Below the pieces are notes generated by a model. It was given only the letters and a program-made list of their open reading frames with translations. It ran no database searches and was not told the DNA's origin. Source: Campylobacterales bacterium (GTDB lineage: Bacteria; Campylobacterota; Campylobacteria; Campylobacterales; Sulfurimonadaceae). Taken from it: DNA of 64,000 nt. Shown here piece after piece: positions 32,068-42,069 of the stretch. Numbering within the stretch: the stretch's first letter is position 1; each line of letters begins with the position of its first letter. The translations under genes and the position numbers were made by a program. The stretch covers positions 50,455 through 114,454 of the forward strand of contig JAPLGP010000030.1 in assembly GCA_026390075.1 (NCBI GenBank), in the 5' to 3' direction.

Positions 32068-32077
32068 TAATAAAGCT

Positions 32078-32105
32078 TCCACATGCCAAGCAATTGGCAT
32101 GTGGA
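32078..32105 (-). terminator. Hairpin downstream of murI made of two inverted copies of the iterated motif
   Basis: TCCACATGCCAA-GCAA-TTGGCATGTGGA, 12-bp perfect stem with 4-nt loop. Confidence 0.6.
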
Positions 32106-32147
32106 GTTGAGAAAAGCTAATAGGTCATGTAAGAAATTTAATAAGTT

Positions 32148-32891
32148 TTAGAGATTGAGCCACATCTTTGCAACACTTCTGAGGGCTTCTGGATTTTCTG
32201 AGGCGAAAAATTTGAGTTTTGGATTTTTATATTTTGTAAGAAAGGTAAACTCTCTCTCTAGGTGTTCAACAATCGCATCACCCGAATGTATCAAGAGTGT
32301 CTCTTTTCCAAAGTAGTTTTGCAGAGCATCTGAAATGAGAGGAAAGTGCGTACAGCCTAAAATCACGGCATGTGGAACTTCTAAATCTTTAAAATAGTGT
32401 GTAAGCGTAGCGTCTAAAATCGCACCGCTGTAAATTCCCTCTTCAACCATTGGAACAAACAAACCTGTGGCTTTTGCTTGTAAATTTACAAACCCTTGTT
32501 TATGAAGACTTATCTCGTAGGCTTTTGAGTTTACAGTGGCTTTTGTTCCTAAAATAAGGATATTTGAATTTTTATCTTTGAGGGCGTTGGAAGTTGCAAG
32601 TACACCAGACTCCACTACTCCAATAACTGGGCATGTGGAACTCTCTCGCATTTCATCGAGCGCATACGCACTAACGGTATTACAAGCAACTATGATAAGG
32701 TCAAGTTCAAAGTTTTTGAAAAATTCGACGGCTTCTATGGCATAACGAATGATTGTGTTTTTATCTTTGATACCATAAGGAACACGGGCAGTGTCTCCAA
32801 AATAGACAATCTCCTCAAAAAGTTCATGCTCAAGAAGAGATTTTACAACTGTAAGTCCGCCAATTCCGCTATCAAATACACCTAGTTTCAT
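32148..32891 (-). CDS. murI: Glutamate racemase
   Basis: MKLGVFDSGIGGLTVVKSL, YFGDTARVPYG, VACNTVSA, ILGCTHFPLI. Confidence 0.95.
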   Translation of the reverse strand: MKLGVFDSGIGGLTVVKSLLEHELFEEIVYFGDTARVPYGIKDKNTIIRYAIEAVEFFKNFELDLIIVACNTVSAYALDEMRESSTCPVIGVVESGVLATSNALKDKNSNILILGTKATVNSKAYEISLHKQGFVNLQAKATGLFVPMVEEGIYSGAILDATLTHYFKDLEVPHAVILGCTHFPLISDALQNYFGKETLLIHSGDAIVEHLEREFTFLTKYKNPKLKFFASENPEALRSVAKMWLNL

Positions 32892-32894
32892 AGT

Positions 32895-34262
32895 TTATTG
32901 GTTTGTGTTCATACTTTCTAAAAACTCTGCATTCGTCGCTTTTTTGCCCATAGTTGTGTAAACAAATTTGAGTGCTTCGATTTCATTGTCTTGTTTATGA
33001 ATCATCTGACGAAGAATAAATACTTTTTGCAGAACATCAGAACCGATAAGTAAATCATCTTTTCTCGTTCCAGATTTAAGGATATCGATAGCAGGAAAGA
33101 TGCGTCTCTCAGCGATTTTACGGTCAAGAACAACTTCCGAGTTACCAGTACCTTTGAACTCTTCAAAGATAACTTCATCCATTTTGCTTCCAGTATCCAC
33201 AAGTGCAGTCGCGATGATAGTCAAACTTCCACCATTTTCAATATTTCTAGCTGCTCCAAAAAAGCGTTTTGGTTTGTGAAGAGCATTTGCATCCACACCA
33301 CCAGAGAGAACTTTACCACTTGAAGGTGTTACGGTGTTGTACGCTCTTGCCAAACGCGTGATAGAGTCAAGTAAAATTACTACATCTTTACCAAGTTCAA
33401 CGCGTCTTTTTGCTTTTTCTATTACCATTTCAGCAACTTTAACATGGTTTTTTGCAGGCATATCAAAAGTGGAACTGTAAACATCACCCTTAACGCTTCT
33501 TTCCATATCGGTTACCTCTTCAGGTCGCTCATCTACGAGTAAAACCATTAAATCTATGTCAGGATGATTTGCGGTAATACCATGTGCTATTTCTTTTAAA
33601 AGCTCAGTTTTACCACTTCTTGGAGGGGCTACAATAAGTCCACGCTGACCTTTTCCAATAGGAGCAAACAAGTCCATCATACGACCGATAAGCCCTTTTT
33701 CTCTGTACTCTAGTTTGATTTGTTCTTGTGGATAGAGTGGTGTAAGATTTTCAAAAAGAGGTCTTTTTTTACTCTCTTCAGGAGGTAAGCCATTGACCGC
33801 TTCTATTTTAATAAGTGCGTAATATCTCTCTTGGTCTTTTGGAGGGCGCACTTGACCTGTTACAACATCCCCATTTCTTAGTGCAAATCTTTTTATTTGA
33901 GTGTTTGAAACATAAGCATCATTGATACTTTCATTGAAACTTTTATCAATTGAGCGGATAAATCCATACCCATCTTGCATGATTTCAAGAATTCCACTAA
34001 AGAGAATAAAACCGCCTTGTTCTGTTTGCGCCTTTAAAATTTCAAAGATAATATCTTGTCTTTTTAACTCATTTGGATGTTCAACATTGAGCTCATTTGC
34101 TATGGATACTAACTCTTCGATTGTTTTTGTACGAAGGTCGTCAACTGTTACACCTTTGACAGGAGTGTGAGAGCGAGTTTTATTGTTTGGCTTTGTAGTC
34201 TTGCGCGGTTGAGTTGGTGTTGTTTGTGTTGGAGTTTCTGTTTGTGAATTGTTTTCACTCAT
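32895..34262 (-). CDS. rho: Transcription termination factor Rho
   Basis: [63 protein letters not shown]. Confidence 0.97.
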   Translation of the reverse strand: MSENNSQTETPTQTTPTQPRKTTKPNNKTRSHTPVKGVTVDDLRTKTIEELVSIANELNVEHPNELKRQDIIFEILKAQTEQGGFILFSGILEIMQDGYGFIRSIDKSFNESINDAYVSNTQIKRFALRNGDVVTGQVRPPKDQERYYALIKIEAVNGLPPEESKKRPLFENLTPLYPQEQIKLEYREKGLIGRMMDLFAPIGKGQRGLIVAPPRSGKTELLKEIAHGITANHPDIDLMVLLVDERPEEVTDMERSVKGDVYSSTFDMPAKNHVKVAEMVIEKAKRRVELGKDVVILLDSITRLARAYNTVTPSSGKVLSGGVDANALHKPKRFFGAARNIENGGSLTIIATALVDTGSKMDEVIFEEFKGTGNSEVVLDRKIAERRIFPAIDILKSGTRKDDLLIGSDVLQKVFILRQMIHKQDNEIEALKFVYTTMGKKATNAEFLESMNTNQ

Positions 34263-34396
34263 TAAGTAATCACCTTAGTTTTTTTGGATTTTTTTGCGTC
34301 ATGCATAAACGAGAGGATATTGAGATATGTAAATATCTATTTTGATGTCGCAATTTTACACTAATTGAAGATGCAATGTCAAGTTTTTAAGCATTC

Positions 34397-35548
34397 TTAG
34401 CTTTTTAAACCCGAAATTGCATCCGCCATACCTGATATATTTACCTTCGCTTCGTCAAGTGTTTTTTGCGTTCTCTCTGCGAGATTTCTCACTTCATCGG
34501 CTACAACTGCAAATCCTCTTCCATGTTCTCCTGCGCGTGCTGCTTCTATGGATGCGTTAAGTGCTAAAAGATTTGTTTGGTCTGCAATATCTGAGATAGT
34601 ATCTAAAATATGAAATATATTTTGACTTTGATGTTGCAATAAATTCAATTTTTCTTTAAATGCAACACTATCATTTGGTTGATTTAAACTTTTTAAATTT
34701 CCTTGAAACTCATCCATAAGAACTTCTTGTGAATTTTTTAACTCTGAAATTTTTACTTGAAGATCTTCAACCTCTTTAAGAAGTGTCATTTTTTCATTTT
34801 TAAGTTCAGCGTTTGTATTTTCAACTTCCACATGCCAAGACTCTTTTTGACGCTCTAAAGATTTTACCTCTTTTAGAACATTGTCGTGCATTTTTTGTAA
34901 ATTTGCTAAAAGATTTTTATTGTCTTCTTCTTCCTCATTATTTTCATCATGATGGGTTTCATTGTAATGATGCGCATCATTGTGTTTTACACTCTCTTCA
35001 TTTGCATCATCGAAAATGTTATCATATTTTATTTCATCATTCTTAATCTCATCATTGTGAGTATATTGAATCAGTGTAGAGTTTGGAGTTTTTAGGAAAA
35101 AGTAATATACGCCTGAACCTAATCCTAAAACGATAATAACAGTTCCTAAAATTATGAACAGGAGTGTTGAATCATTCGAAGAATTAACATCATTTTTTAC
35201 AAGTTCTAAGGCATTTTTATTCATTTGTGAGTAAAGAGTTCGCAAACTTTCAATTTCTGTTTTGTGCAACTTTTTGTTGTGCTCAATAATAGTTGAAAAA
35301 ACTTTGAGAGTTTCTTGTTCTATTTCCGTTAATCCAATAATCTTTTTTTCATTGTGCGCATACGCAGTTGTAATTTTGTCATGTGTTGCGAGAACGAGGA
35401 GGTAAAGCGATACTTTTTCCTCCGCAGACAAATCCGAAGATATAGCGTCTATGCCTTTGCTCAGTTGTTCATAATTTCCTTGAACATCTGACAAAGACGA
35501 AGCAAAAGCGGTGATACTAAATAAGATTAAAAATATAATTGATTTCAT
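34397..35548 (-). CDS. Methyl-accepting chemotaxis-like protein with short C-terminus
   Basis: [45 protein letters not shown]-terminal signal peptide, one internal TM segment. Confidence 0.88.
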   Translation of the reverse strand: MKSIIFLILFSITAFASSLSDVQGNYEQLSKGIDAISSDLSAEEKVSLYLLVLATHDKITTAYAHNEKKIIGLTEIEQETLKVFSTIIEHNKKLHKTEIESLRTLYSQMNKNALELVKNDVNSSNDSTLLFIILGTVIIVLGLGSGVYYFFLKTPNSTLIQYTHNDEIKNDEIKYDNIFDDANEESVKHNDAHHYNETHHDENNEEEEDNKNLLANLQKMHDNVLKEVKSLERQKESWHVEVENTNAELKNEKMTLLKEVEDLQVKISELKNSQEVLMDEFQGNLKSLNQPNDSVAFKEKLNLLQHQSQNIFHILDTISDIADQTNLLALNASIEAARAGEHGRGFAVVADEVRNLAERTQKTLDEAKVNISGMADAISGLKS

Positions 35549-35597
35549 AACATTTTACTAAGCAAGTACTATTCCAAAAAAATTAGTTTAAGTGTAA

Positions 35598-36122
35598 CTA
35601 GGCATAAAGTTTTTTGTTCAATTCATCAAAAGATTGAAGTGTTTTTTCTAGTAATTTTTTTACATCTTCAAATATTTTCTCCATTGAATCACTCTGTTTC
35701 ATAGAGTTATCAAACGATTTAACTATACCTGACTTTGCATGATTTTTGGTATTTTCATCTTTTTCTTTCATGGGCGCAAATATATCTGCAATCTGGTTTG
35801 CCAGTTTAGTGACTGGTGTTTTAGGTGCATCTTGCTCTAATTCTTTTAAAAATGAGTCGATGAACGGTTTTGCTGTTTTCATAAAAGCGTCTATCTCTTT
35901 TTGGTCTTGTTCGTCTATGCCATTGCCTGTCATTGAAAACTGAAACGACTGCATTGAAGAGAAAGAAAGAGACTCTTTTGTACCATTTTTATTTTTTTCA
36001 CTACTCATTGAAAGCTCTTGTTTGTTTGCAAAATCCATTTTTATTACATCACCACTCGATGTTTTCATACTTATGTTTAAGTCGTGAGATGTGTAAGCAT
36101 TTACGCCATAAGAAGTGTTCAT
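35598..36122 (-). CDS. Hypothetical protein
   Basis: ORF; likely start at MNTSYGVNAYTSHDLNI (36122) after a GGAG-like site rather than at 36317. Confidence 0.6.
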   Translation of the reverse strand: MNTSYGVNAYTSHDLNISMKTSSGDVIKMDFANKQELSMSSEKNKNGTKESLSFSSMQSFQFSMTGNGIDEQDQKEIDAFMKTAKPFIDSFLKELEQDAPKTPVTKLANQIADIFAPMKEKDENTKNHAKSGIVKSFDNSMKQSDSMEKIFEDVKKLLEKTLQSFDELNKKLYA

Positions 36123-36150
36123 AATTTGCTCCTTTATTATTGATGTTACG

Positions 36151-36197
36151 CACTCAAACGAACTCGTCCGTTTGAGTGACAGGGACAAGATGTCCCT
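36151..36197. repeat. Two tandem perfect hairpins
   Basis: CACTCAAACG-AACTCGTC-CGTTTGAGTG followed by AGGGACA-AGA-TGTCCCT. Confidence 0.55.
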
Positions 36198-36373
36198 ATA
36201 ACCCCCTAAAGCTACGAAAACAAGAGAATCGCTTTTCGCACCGCGAAAATGTTTCTTTAGTAAAACTCTGTTTTTCGAGAATTTTAAGGTATGGATACAT
36301 ATCGGACAAGATATCAATTGTTTTAGTATTTCAATGTATAATTGCCCATATAGTTTATTTTTAAGGGAAAATT

Positions 36374-37615
36374 ATGATAAAAATTTTATGGATGACATTG
36401 ATGATTTTGTGGGTGAGTAGCTCTTTAGAAGCATATACGAAGCAGATTGTTTTGGAAAATTTTAAAGATAAAGAGAGTGCAGAGTCAGCACTACAAAAAT
36501 TAAAAAGTGATTTAATCTATGAAAAGCTTGGTTTAATTGCTAAAGAAAATGGTTTTACGATTCACACTATTTCCTCTGGGGGTAGTACAAAATTAGTTGC
36601 AGAGCCTATAAAAAATAAGTTTATAGAAGATGAAACTCTAAAATTAGTGCAGCCAATGTTTAATAAAGCAACTGCCATAAATGTAGAAAAAACAGTCGTT
36701 GAGCCTTTAGTATCTGAGCCAGTTGTAAAATCTGAACCACTTATAAAAGCTGTAGCACCGACACAAGTCTATCCTCAAGGCTATCCTAAAAAAATTCTTA
36801 TGGGAACTTTTTCAAGTCAAATTGGAGCGGATAAAGTATTGCAAGAGTTTAAAAAAGATGCTTCCTATGAAGAACTTTTTTCTTTGTCAAAAGAGAAAAG
36901 TTTTGTGATTCATGTGCGTCCTCTTGGAACACATCATATTTTAACCGCAGAGCCTTTTAAAGAGCAATCCACTTTTGAAAATGCGATGAAATTAGTGAAG
37001 TCAAAATTTAAAGAAGCGTATGGAACTGGCGCAGATGCAGCTTATATGCAAACAGATGAAATTGTTGAAAAAAATGAGACTTTAGTTATTGCACCAATCA
37101 AAAAAGAAGAGACAAAAAAAGTAGATACGAACAAAACGCAATTAGCTTATGAGCCAGTTATAAAAGCACAAGCAAAAAAAGTGGATACAAATATTTCAGC
37201 TTCTAAAAAAGAGATAATCATAGACCAAATGCTAATCAAGCCTACAATGGAAGAGAAAAATACGACTATAAAAGAGACAAACACAACAGGGTCTATTACT
37301 CAACCACTTGTTGAAGATAATAACAGCCAAGCACTAGTGATGCCTACAGTTGAAATAGAAAAAGTGCAAGAAGTAAAAATTGAAAAAGAAACATTTGTAG
37401 ATACTATTTTCAAATTATTTCATTCAAAGCAACAAGATGAAGCAGTTCAAAATCCTTCTAAAAAAGAGACAAGCTTAGCTCCAGAGGAAATAATAAGAGA
37501 AAGAGATGATAGCTTTTCTATCATGGATTATATACTTTTCCTTCTCTTCGCGGCTTTGATGGGTGCAGCCGTACATTATGGTCTGAAATTTAAAAAAATA
37601 TATGATGAATATTAA
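36374..37615 (+). CDS. Hypothetical protein with two SPOR-like/repeated N-terminal modules and C-terminal TM anchor
   Basis: Internal similarity KQIVLENFKDKESAESALQKLKSD versus KKILMGTFSSQIGADKVLQEFKKD; C-terminal hydrophobic segment. Confidence 0.65.
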   Translation: MIKILWMTLMILWVSSSLEAYTKQIVLENFKDKESAESALQKLKSDLIYEKLGLIAKENGFTIHTISSGGSTKLVAEPIKNKFIEDETLKLVQPMFNKATAINVEKTVVEPLVSEPVVKSEPLIKAVAPTQVYPQGYPKKILMGTFSSQIGADKVLQEFKKDASYEELFSLSKEKSFVIHVRPLGTHHILTAEPFKEQSTFENAMKLVKSKFKEAYGTGADAAYMQTDEIVEKNETLVIAPIKKEETKKVDTNKTQLAYEPVIKAQAKKVDTNISASKKEIIIDQMLIKPTMEEKNTTIKETNTTGSITQPLVEDNNSQALVMPTVEIEKVQEVKIEKETFVDTIFKLFHSKQQDEAVQNPSKKETSLAPEEIIRERDDSFSIMDYILFLLFAALMGAAVHYGLKFKKIYDEY

Positions 37616-37629
37616 AAAGAGGAACTCCT

Positions 37630-38409
37630 TTGGGATATAAAATTTTAGTAACAAATGATGATGGATATCAAGCAAAAGGGCTTTTAGATTTAGTCGCGGC
37701 ACTCAGAGAAATAGAGGATGTGGAAGTTACCGTGGTAGCTCCAGCAAATGAAAAGTCGGCATGTGGACATTCGCTTACTTTGGTGCGTCCGCTTCGTTTT
37801 GTTTGTGTGGATGATGATTTTTATAAACTCGATGATGGAACGCCGAGTGATTGTGTTTATCTTGCACTGCACTCTATGTTTGAGGGTCAAAAGCCTGATT
37901 TGCTTGTGAGCGGAATAAATCGTGGTTCAAATATGGGTGAAGATATTACCTACTCTGGAACTTGTGCTGGTGCGATGGAAGCGGTTTTACATGATGTTCC
38001 CGCTATTGCCATAAGTCAAGTAATGGATTTTACAAACCCTGATGGAAATTTTTCTCTTGCTTGTGTGATTATAAAAGAGCTGGTTTCAAAGATAAAAGAG
38101 GGTTCATTTCCACTTCCTCACAGAGAATTTTTAAATGTAAATATTCCAGCTGAACTAAGTATTGCTCCGATGAAAGTCACTTATGCAGGGTACAGATGTT
38201 ATGCAAATGATGCACATCTCCATAGAAATCCTCGTGGCGAAGAGCATTATTGGCTAGGTTTGCATCCATTAGAATTTCGTTCTCGTGATGTTGCACATGA
38301 CATGAGTGACTATGAAGCAATCGAAGCGGGTTTTGTTTCTCTGACCCCGATACATCTTGATATGAGTGCCTATAAAAGCATAAATGCGCTTGAAGAGTGG
38401 ATGAAATAA
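37630..38409 (+). CDS. surE: 5'/3'-nucleotidase SurE
   Basis: ILVTNDDGYQAKGL, SACGHSLTL, DGTPSDCV, SGINRGSNMGEDITYSGTCAGAMEA. Confidence 0.96.
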   Translation: MGYKILVTNDDGYQAKGLLDLVAALREIEDVEVTVVAPANEKSACGHSLTLVRPLRFVCVDDDFYKLDDGTPSDCVYLALHSMFEGQKPDLLVSGINRGSNMGEDITYSGTCAGAMEAVLHDVPAIAISQVMDFTNPDGNFSLACVIIKELVSKIKEGSFPLPHREFLNVNIPAELSIAPMKVTYAGYRCYANDAHLHRNPRGEEHYWLGLHPLEFRSRDVAHDMSDYEAIEAGFVSLTPIHLDMSAYKSINALEEWMK

Positions 38410-38413
38410 GTAG

Positions 38414-39052
38414 ATGAAATACGACCGCATAAAACTGCTTTTGCAAGATGATTTTGCAAAACTCCAAAATGCAAAAATTATCCTTCTAGGCGTTGGCGGA
38501 GTTGGGAGTTTTTGTCTTGATTGTCTGACGCGTAGCGGAATCAGTGACATAACAATCGTTGATTTTGACACTTACGATGAAACAAACCAAAACCGTCAGA
38601 TGTGGTCTGAACTCCATGAGGGCGAGTTTAAAGTTGAAGCTTTGCAAACTCACTATCCACATGCCAAGATAATCAATATTCGTGTAGATGAACAGTGGGT
38701 TTGGGATTTTGATTTTGATGCGTATGATTTAGTTCTCGATGCCATAGATGACAGAAATGCAAAATTAGCTTTAGCACAAAAGTGTTATAAAAAACTTATC
38801 TCCTCTTTTGGTTCGGCTAAAAGAGTTGACCCGACGAAGGTCGAAGTAGCCGATATCTGGAAAACACACGGCGATAAATTTGGCTCAAAAATTCGCTACG
38901 AACTCAAAAAACGAGGCTTTAACAAAAAATATACAGTTATCTTTTCAAGTGAAGAGGTTGTTACAAAAGAAAAAGGGAGTTTCATGGGTGTGACAGCAAC
39001 CTTTGGGCTTACCATGTGTGCAGAAGCAATTAAAAAAATAAGAAAATTTTAG
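38414..39052 (+). CDS. ThiF/HesA/TcdA family E1-like protein
   Basis: KIILLGVGGVGSFCLDCLTRSGI, IVDFDTYDETNQNRQ, VLDAIDDRNAKLAL. Confidence 0.88.
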   Translation: MKYDRIKLLLQDDFAKLQNAKIILLGVGGVGSFCLDCLTRSGISDITIVDFDTYDETNQNRQMWSELHEGEFKVEALQTHYPHAKIINIRVDEQWVWDFDFDAYDLVLDAIDDRNAKLALAQKCYKKLISSFGSAKRVDPTKVEVADIWKTHGDKFGSKIRYELKKRGFNKKYTVIFSSEEVVTKEKGSFMGVTATFGLTMCAEAIKKIRKF

Positions 39053-39070
39053 TAGAGATAGGAGAGAAAT

Positions 39071-39451
39071 TTGTTTGATTTTTTAGATAGTGATTGGTTC
39101 AATATATCGTTGCAAATAGTTTTTTTAATACTTATTACTTACGATATTAAAAAATATAGAGAGACGAAAAAAAAAGAGTATATGACAAATATAGTTTTAA
39201 CAATAGGCTTTGCTGTGTGGACTTTGTACCCGTATTACAATAGTTATTTCGCATGGGATGATGGGTTAAAACTGAAGATAATTTCCACATGCCAAGAGGA
39301 TGCAAATCAGACACTTTGTAAATGTGTGGATGAGAGAATTTTCAAAGAGTACAGTTTTGAGAGCTATCAGAGTTTAGATAAAAACAGTAGTGATTTTGTA
39401 GAGTTTATAAAAGAGGCAAAAAAGGATTGTTCAAATGTCCCATGGTTTTGA
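39071..39451 (+). CDS. Hypothetical membrane protein
   Basis: 126-aa ORF, two hydrophobic segments, in operon-like position. Confidence 0.6.
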   Translation: MFDFLDSDWFNISLQIVFLILITYDIKKYRETKKKEYMTNIVLTIGFAVWTLYPYYNSYFAWDDGLKLKIISTCQEDANQTLCKCVDERIFKEYSFESYQSLDKNSSDFVEFIKEAKKDCSNVPWF

Positions 39452-39692
39452 TTTAAACGCACCACTCGTATGTGAAGGAATCATAGGCGATGGCTGTGGG
39501 GGCGGAAGAATTTTTTTCATAAAAGATGAAACACTCTACGCAAATGATCCTATGACAAATGAAAATATTTTGCTTTTAGAAAATATCCACATGCCAAGAA
39601 GTGTGAGTAAGAAAGGGTGTGTTGTGACTATTGAGTGCGAAAATGAGTTGATAGAGTTTGATTTGTCGAAGATGAAAAAAAGTAAAACTTAA
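39435..39692 (+). CDS. Hypothetical protein
   Basis: 85-aa ORF overlapping previous gene by 17 nt. Confidence 0.6.
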   Translation: MSHGFDLNAPLVCEGIIGDGCGGGRIFFIKDETLYANDPMTNENILLLENIHMPRSVSKKGCVVTIECENELIEFDLSKMKKSKT

Positions 39693-39761
39693 AGTAGATA
39701 TCATTTTGAGTAAAAGTTTTGTATAATAGGCAAAATAATATGCAAAATAAAGGGAATAATT

Positions 39762-40079
39762 ATGCTTTCTTACAATACAAATGAACTCTTTAGTGCGACG
39801 GAAATGGCAAAAAATTTTGCAACCATCACATCTAAACTCTATAAAAACGAGTTGGAAAAAGTCGGAATTTTAAAAAACAATAAGCTAGATTTTGTGCTAT
39901 TAAAAAGTGAAGATTTTGAAAAAATCATAGAAAAAGAGGTTCAAAAAGTACTTTTTGAAGAAGATAGAAAGTTTGTAGCTTCGCAAGTAGAAAAGATAAA
40001 AAGTGGTGCAGCAAAATTTCACTCTCTCGAAGAAACACAAACTCAGCTTGATGCGGCAATAAAAATATATGAACATTAG
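39762..40079 (+). CDS. Phd/YefM-like antitoxin
   Basis: FSATEMAKNFATITSKLYKNELEKVGILKNNKLDFVLLKSEDFEKI; overlaps RelE/ParE-like toxin. Confidence 0.75.
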   Translation: MLSYNTNELFSATEMAKNFATITSKLYKNELEKVGILKNNKLDFVLLKSEDFEKIIEKEVQKVLFEEDRKFVASQVEKIKSGAAKFHSLEETQTQLDAAIKIYEH

Positions 40080-40368
40080 ATTTGAAGAGAGTTTTATCAA
40101 CTCTTTGGCTCTAAAACTAGAATATATAGCAAAAGATAATCCTCGTGCAGCTAGAAAATTTAAAGATGAGTTGATTGCATCATGCAAAGATATTTTACAC
40201 ATGCCCTATAAACACAGAAAATCAATTTATCATAATGATGAGAACATTAGGGACTTGATATTTAAAGGCTATACAGTTGTTTATATGATTGAAGATGAAA
40301 CAATTTTTGTTTTTGCATTTATTCATCATGAAAAATACAGCTATACTCAAGTGAAAAAATATACATAA
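40069..40368 (+). CDS. RelE/ParE-family toxin
   Basis: FEESFINSLALKLEYIAKDNPRAARKFKDELIASCKDI, IRDLIFKGYTVVYMIEDETIFVFAFIHH. Confidence 0.82.
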   Translation: MNIRFEESFINSLALKLEYIAKDNPRAARKFKDELIASCKDILHMPYKHRKSIYHNDENIRDLIFKGYTVVYMIEDETIFVFAFIHHEKYSYTQVKKYT

Positions 40369-40455
40369 AGGTTGGCATGTGGGACTAAAAGCAAACATTG
40401 TAAAAGCGGGGGATTTTATAAATTTTTAAGAAAAAGTATTAAAAAAAGGAAAACT

Positions 40456-42069
40456 ATGAACGGACAAAGCCAAACCCCACAAGAGATAAAATTACAACAG
40501 TTACAAGAACTTTTTCCTGAAGACAAAATAGATTTTGAAAAGCCAAAAAAAATTATTGTACTTGACAAACTTTCTACAGACAATATGAAAAAATTTGACC
40601 TTAATATTGAAAAAATCTTGGAGAACTGGGAAACTTTTCATGCAATTAGAGAACTTATTGCAAATGCTCTTGATGAACAACTTTTGACAAATACAAACGA
40701 AGTTCAAATTTTTAAAAATGGTAATTCATGGCTAATTCGAGACTTCGGACGTGGGGTTCAATATACCCATCTAACGCAAAATGAGAACCAAGAAAAGCTA
40801 AAAAATACCAGTGTAATTGGAAAATTCGGAATTGGTTTAAAAGATGCATTGGCAACATTTGACAGAAAAAAAATCAAAGTAGTTGCCAAATCCAAACACA
40901 GCCAAATTACAATTGCAAAATCGGAAAAAGAAGGCTTTCGGGATATTATTACACTTCATGCAATAATTGAAGATCCATTAGACACAAAATTTGTAGGGAC
41001 AGAATTTGAACTTGTTGGAGTAACTGACAAGGATATTGAAGATGCAAAAGATTTATTTTTAAAATTCTCGGGAGAACGAATAATTGAAGCAACCAAACAA
41101 GGACAGGTAATTGAGAAAAAAGGGAAACATGGTAATATCTACATTAACGGTGTTAAAGTTGCAGAAGAAGAAAACTTTTTATTCAGTTATAACATAACAA
41201 TTATGAATGCTTCAATAAAAAAGGCATTGAACAGAGAACGGACAAATGTTGGTAGAACTGCTTACACAGACTCCGTAAAGAAAATTTTATTAGCTTCTGC
41301 ATCAAAAGGTGTTGCTGAAATACTTGCCAAAGACTTGACTAACATTAATCGTGGAACAGCACATGATGAACTAACTTGGATTGATGTTCAAGAACATTCA
41401 GTAAAAATACTCAATCAACTAGGAAAGTATTTATTTGTAACTTCTTTGGAAGCAATGCAGCTTCCCGACATGATTGACCAAGCAAGAAATAGCGGACATG
41501 AAATCATAACAATTCCTGAAAATCTAAAATATAAAATTCAAGGCTTGTCAGATTTATCAGGCAACCCAATTGTTGACATAGGGCAATTTGTTTCAAACTA
41601 CAATGACAGTTTTGATTTTACATTTATCGACCCAAACAAATTGAACGAAAATGAAAAAGCTATTTATAAACTAACTCCAAGAATCATTAACTTGTTTGGT
41701 GGACAACCCAAAAAAGTTAAATTCATTAGTATTTCTTCGACAATGCGAAAAGACTTTTTTGCAGATGTGGAAACATTGGGTTGTTGGGACAAAGCGACAA
41801 ATTCAATTGTTTTATCTCGTAAAACTTTAAAAACTATTACAGACTACTCGGGGACATTAATCCATGAATTAATTCATGCAAAAACTGAACAAGATGATGT
41901 AACAAGAGCCTTTGAAAGTTCATTGACAGAAACTATTGGGCAATTATGCGGACATATACTGATAAATGAACAGAAAATTATTGTCTCTGGCATGAGCGCA
42001 GGTACTATATTGATGAAAATATTGAACTTTTGCCAGCAAAATTTACGGTGGTTATTTATCAGAAAGTAA
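40456..42069 (+). CDS. GHKL-type ATPase domain protein with C-terminal HExxH metallopeptidase-like motif
   Basis: HAIRELIANALDEQ (N box), WLIRDFGRGVQ, IGKFGIGLKDALATF (G box), TLIHELIHAKTEQDDVTRAFESSL (HELIH); start chosen at MNGQSQTPQ after AAAGGA rather than 40372. Confidence 0.72.
   Translation: MNGQSQTPQEIKLQQLQELFPEDKIDFEKPKKIIVLDKLSTDNMKKFDLNIEKILENWETFHAIRELIANALDEQLLTNTNEVQIFKNGNSWLIRDFGRGVQYTHLTQNENQEKLKNTSVIGKFGIGLKDALATFDRKKIKVVAKSKHSQITIAKSEKEGFRDIITLHAIIEDPLDTKFVGTEFELVGVTDKDIEDAKDLFLKFSGERIIEATKQGQVIEKKGKHGNIYINGVKVAEEENFLFSYNITIMNASIKKALNRERTNVGRTAYTDSVKKILLASASKGVAEILAKDLTNINRGTAHDELTWIDVQEHSVKILNQLGKYLFVTSLEAMQLPDMIDQARNSGHEIITIPENLKYKIQGLSDLSGNPIVDIGQFVSNYNDSFDFTFIDPNKLNENEKAIYKLTPRIINLFGGQPKKVKFISISSTMRKDFFADVETLGCWDKATNSIVLSRKTLKTITDYSGTLIHELIHAKTEQDDVTRAFESSLTETIGQLCGHILINEQKIIVSGMSAGTILMKILNFCQQNLRWLFIRK

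Noticed and set aside
40372-40455. N-terminal extension MACGTKSKHCKSGGFYKFLRKSIKKRKT of the GHKL ORF
   Set aside because: Begins inside an iterated motif copy; a better ribosome-binding site and start precede MNGQSQTPQ at 40456.
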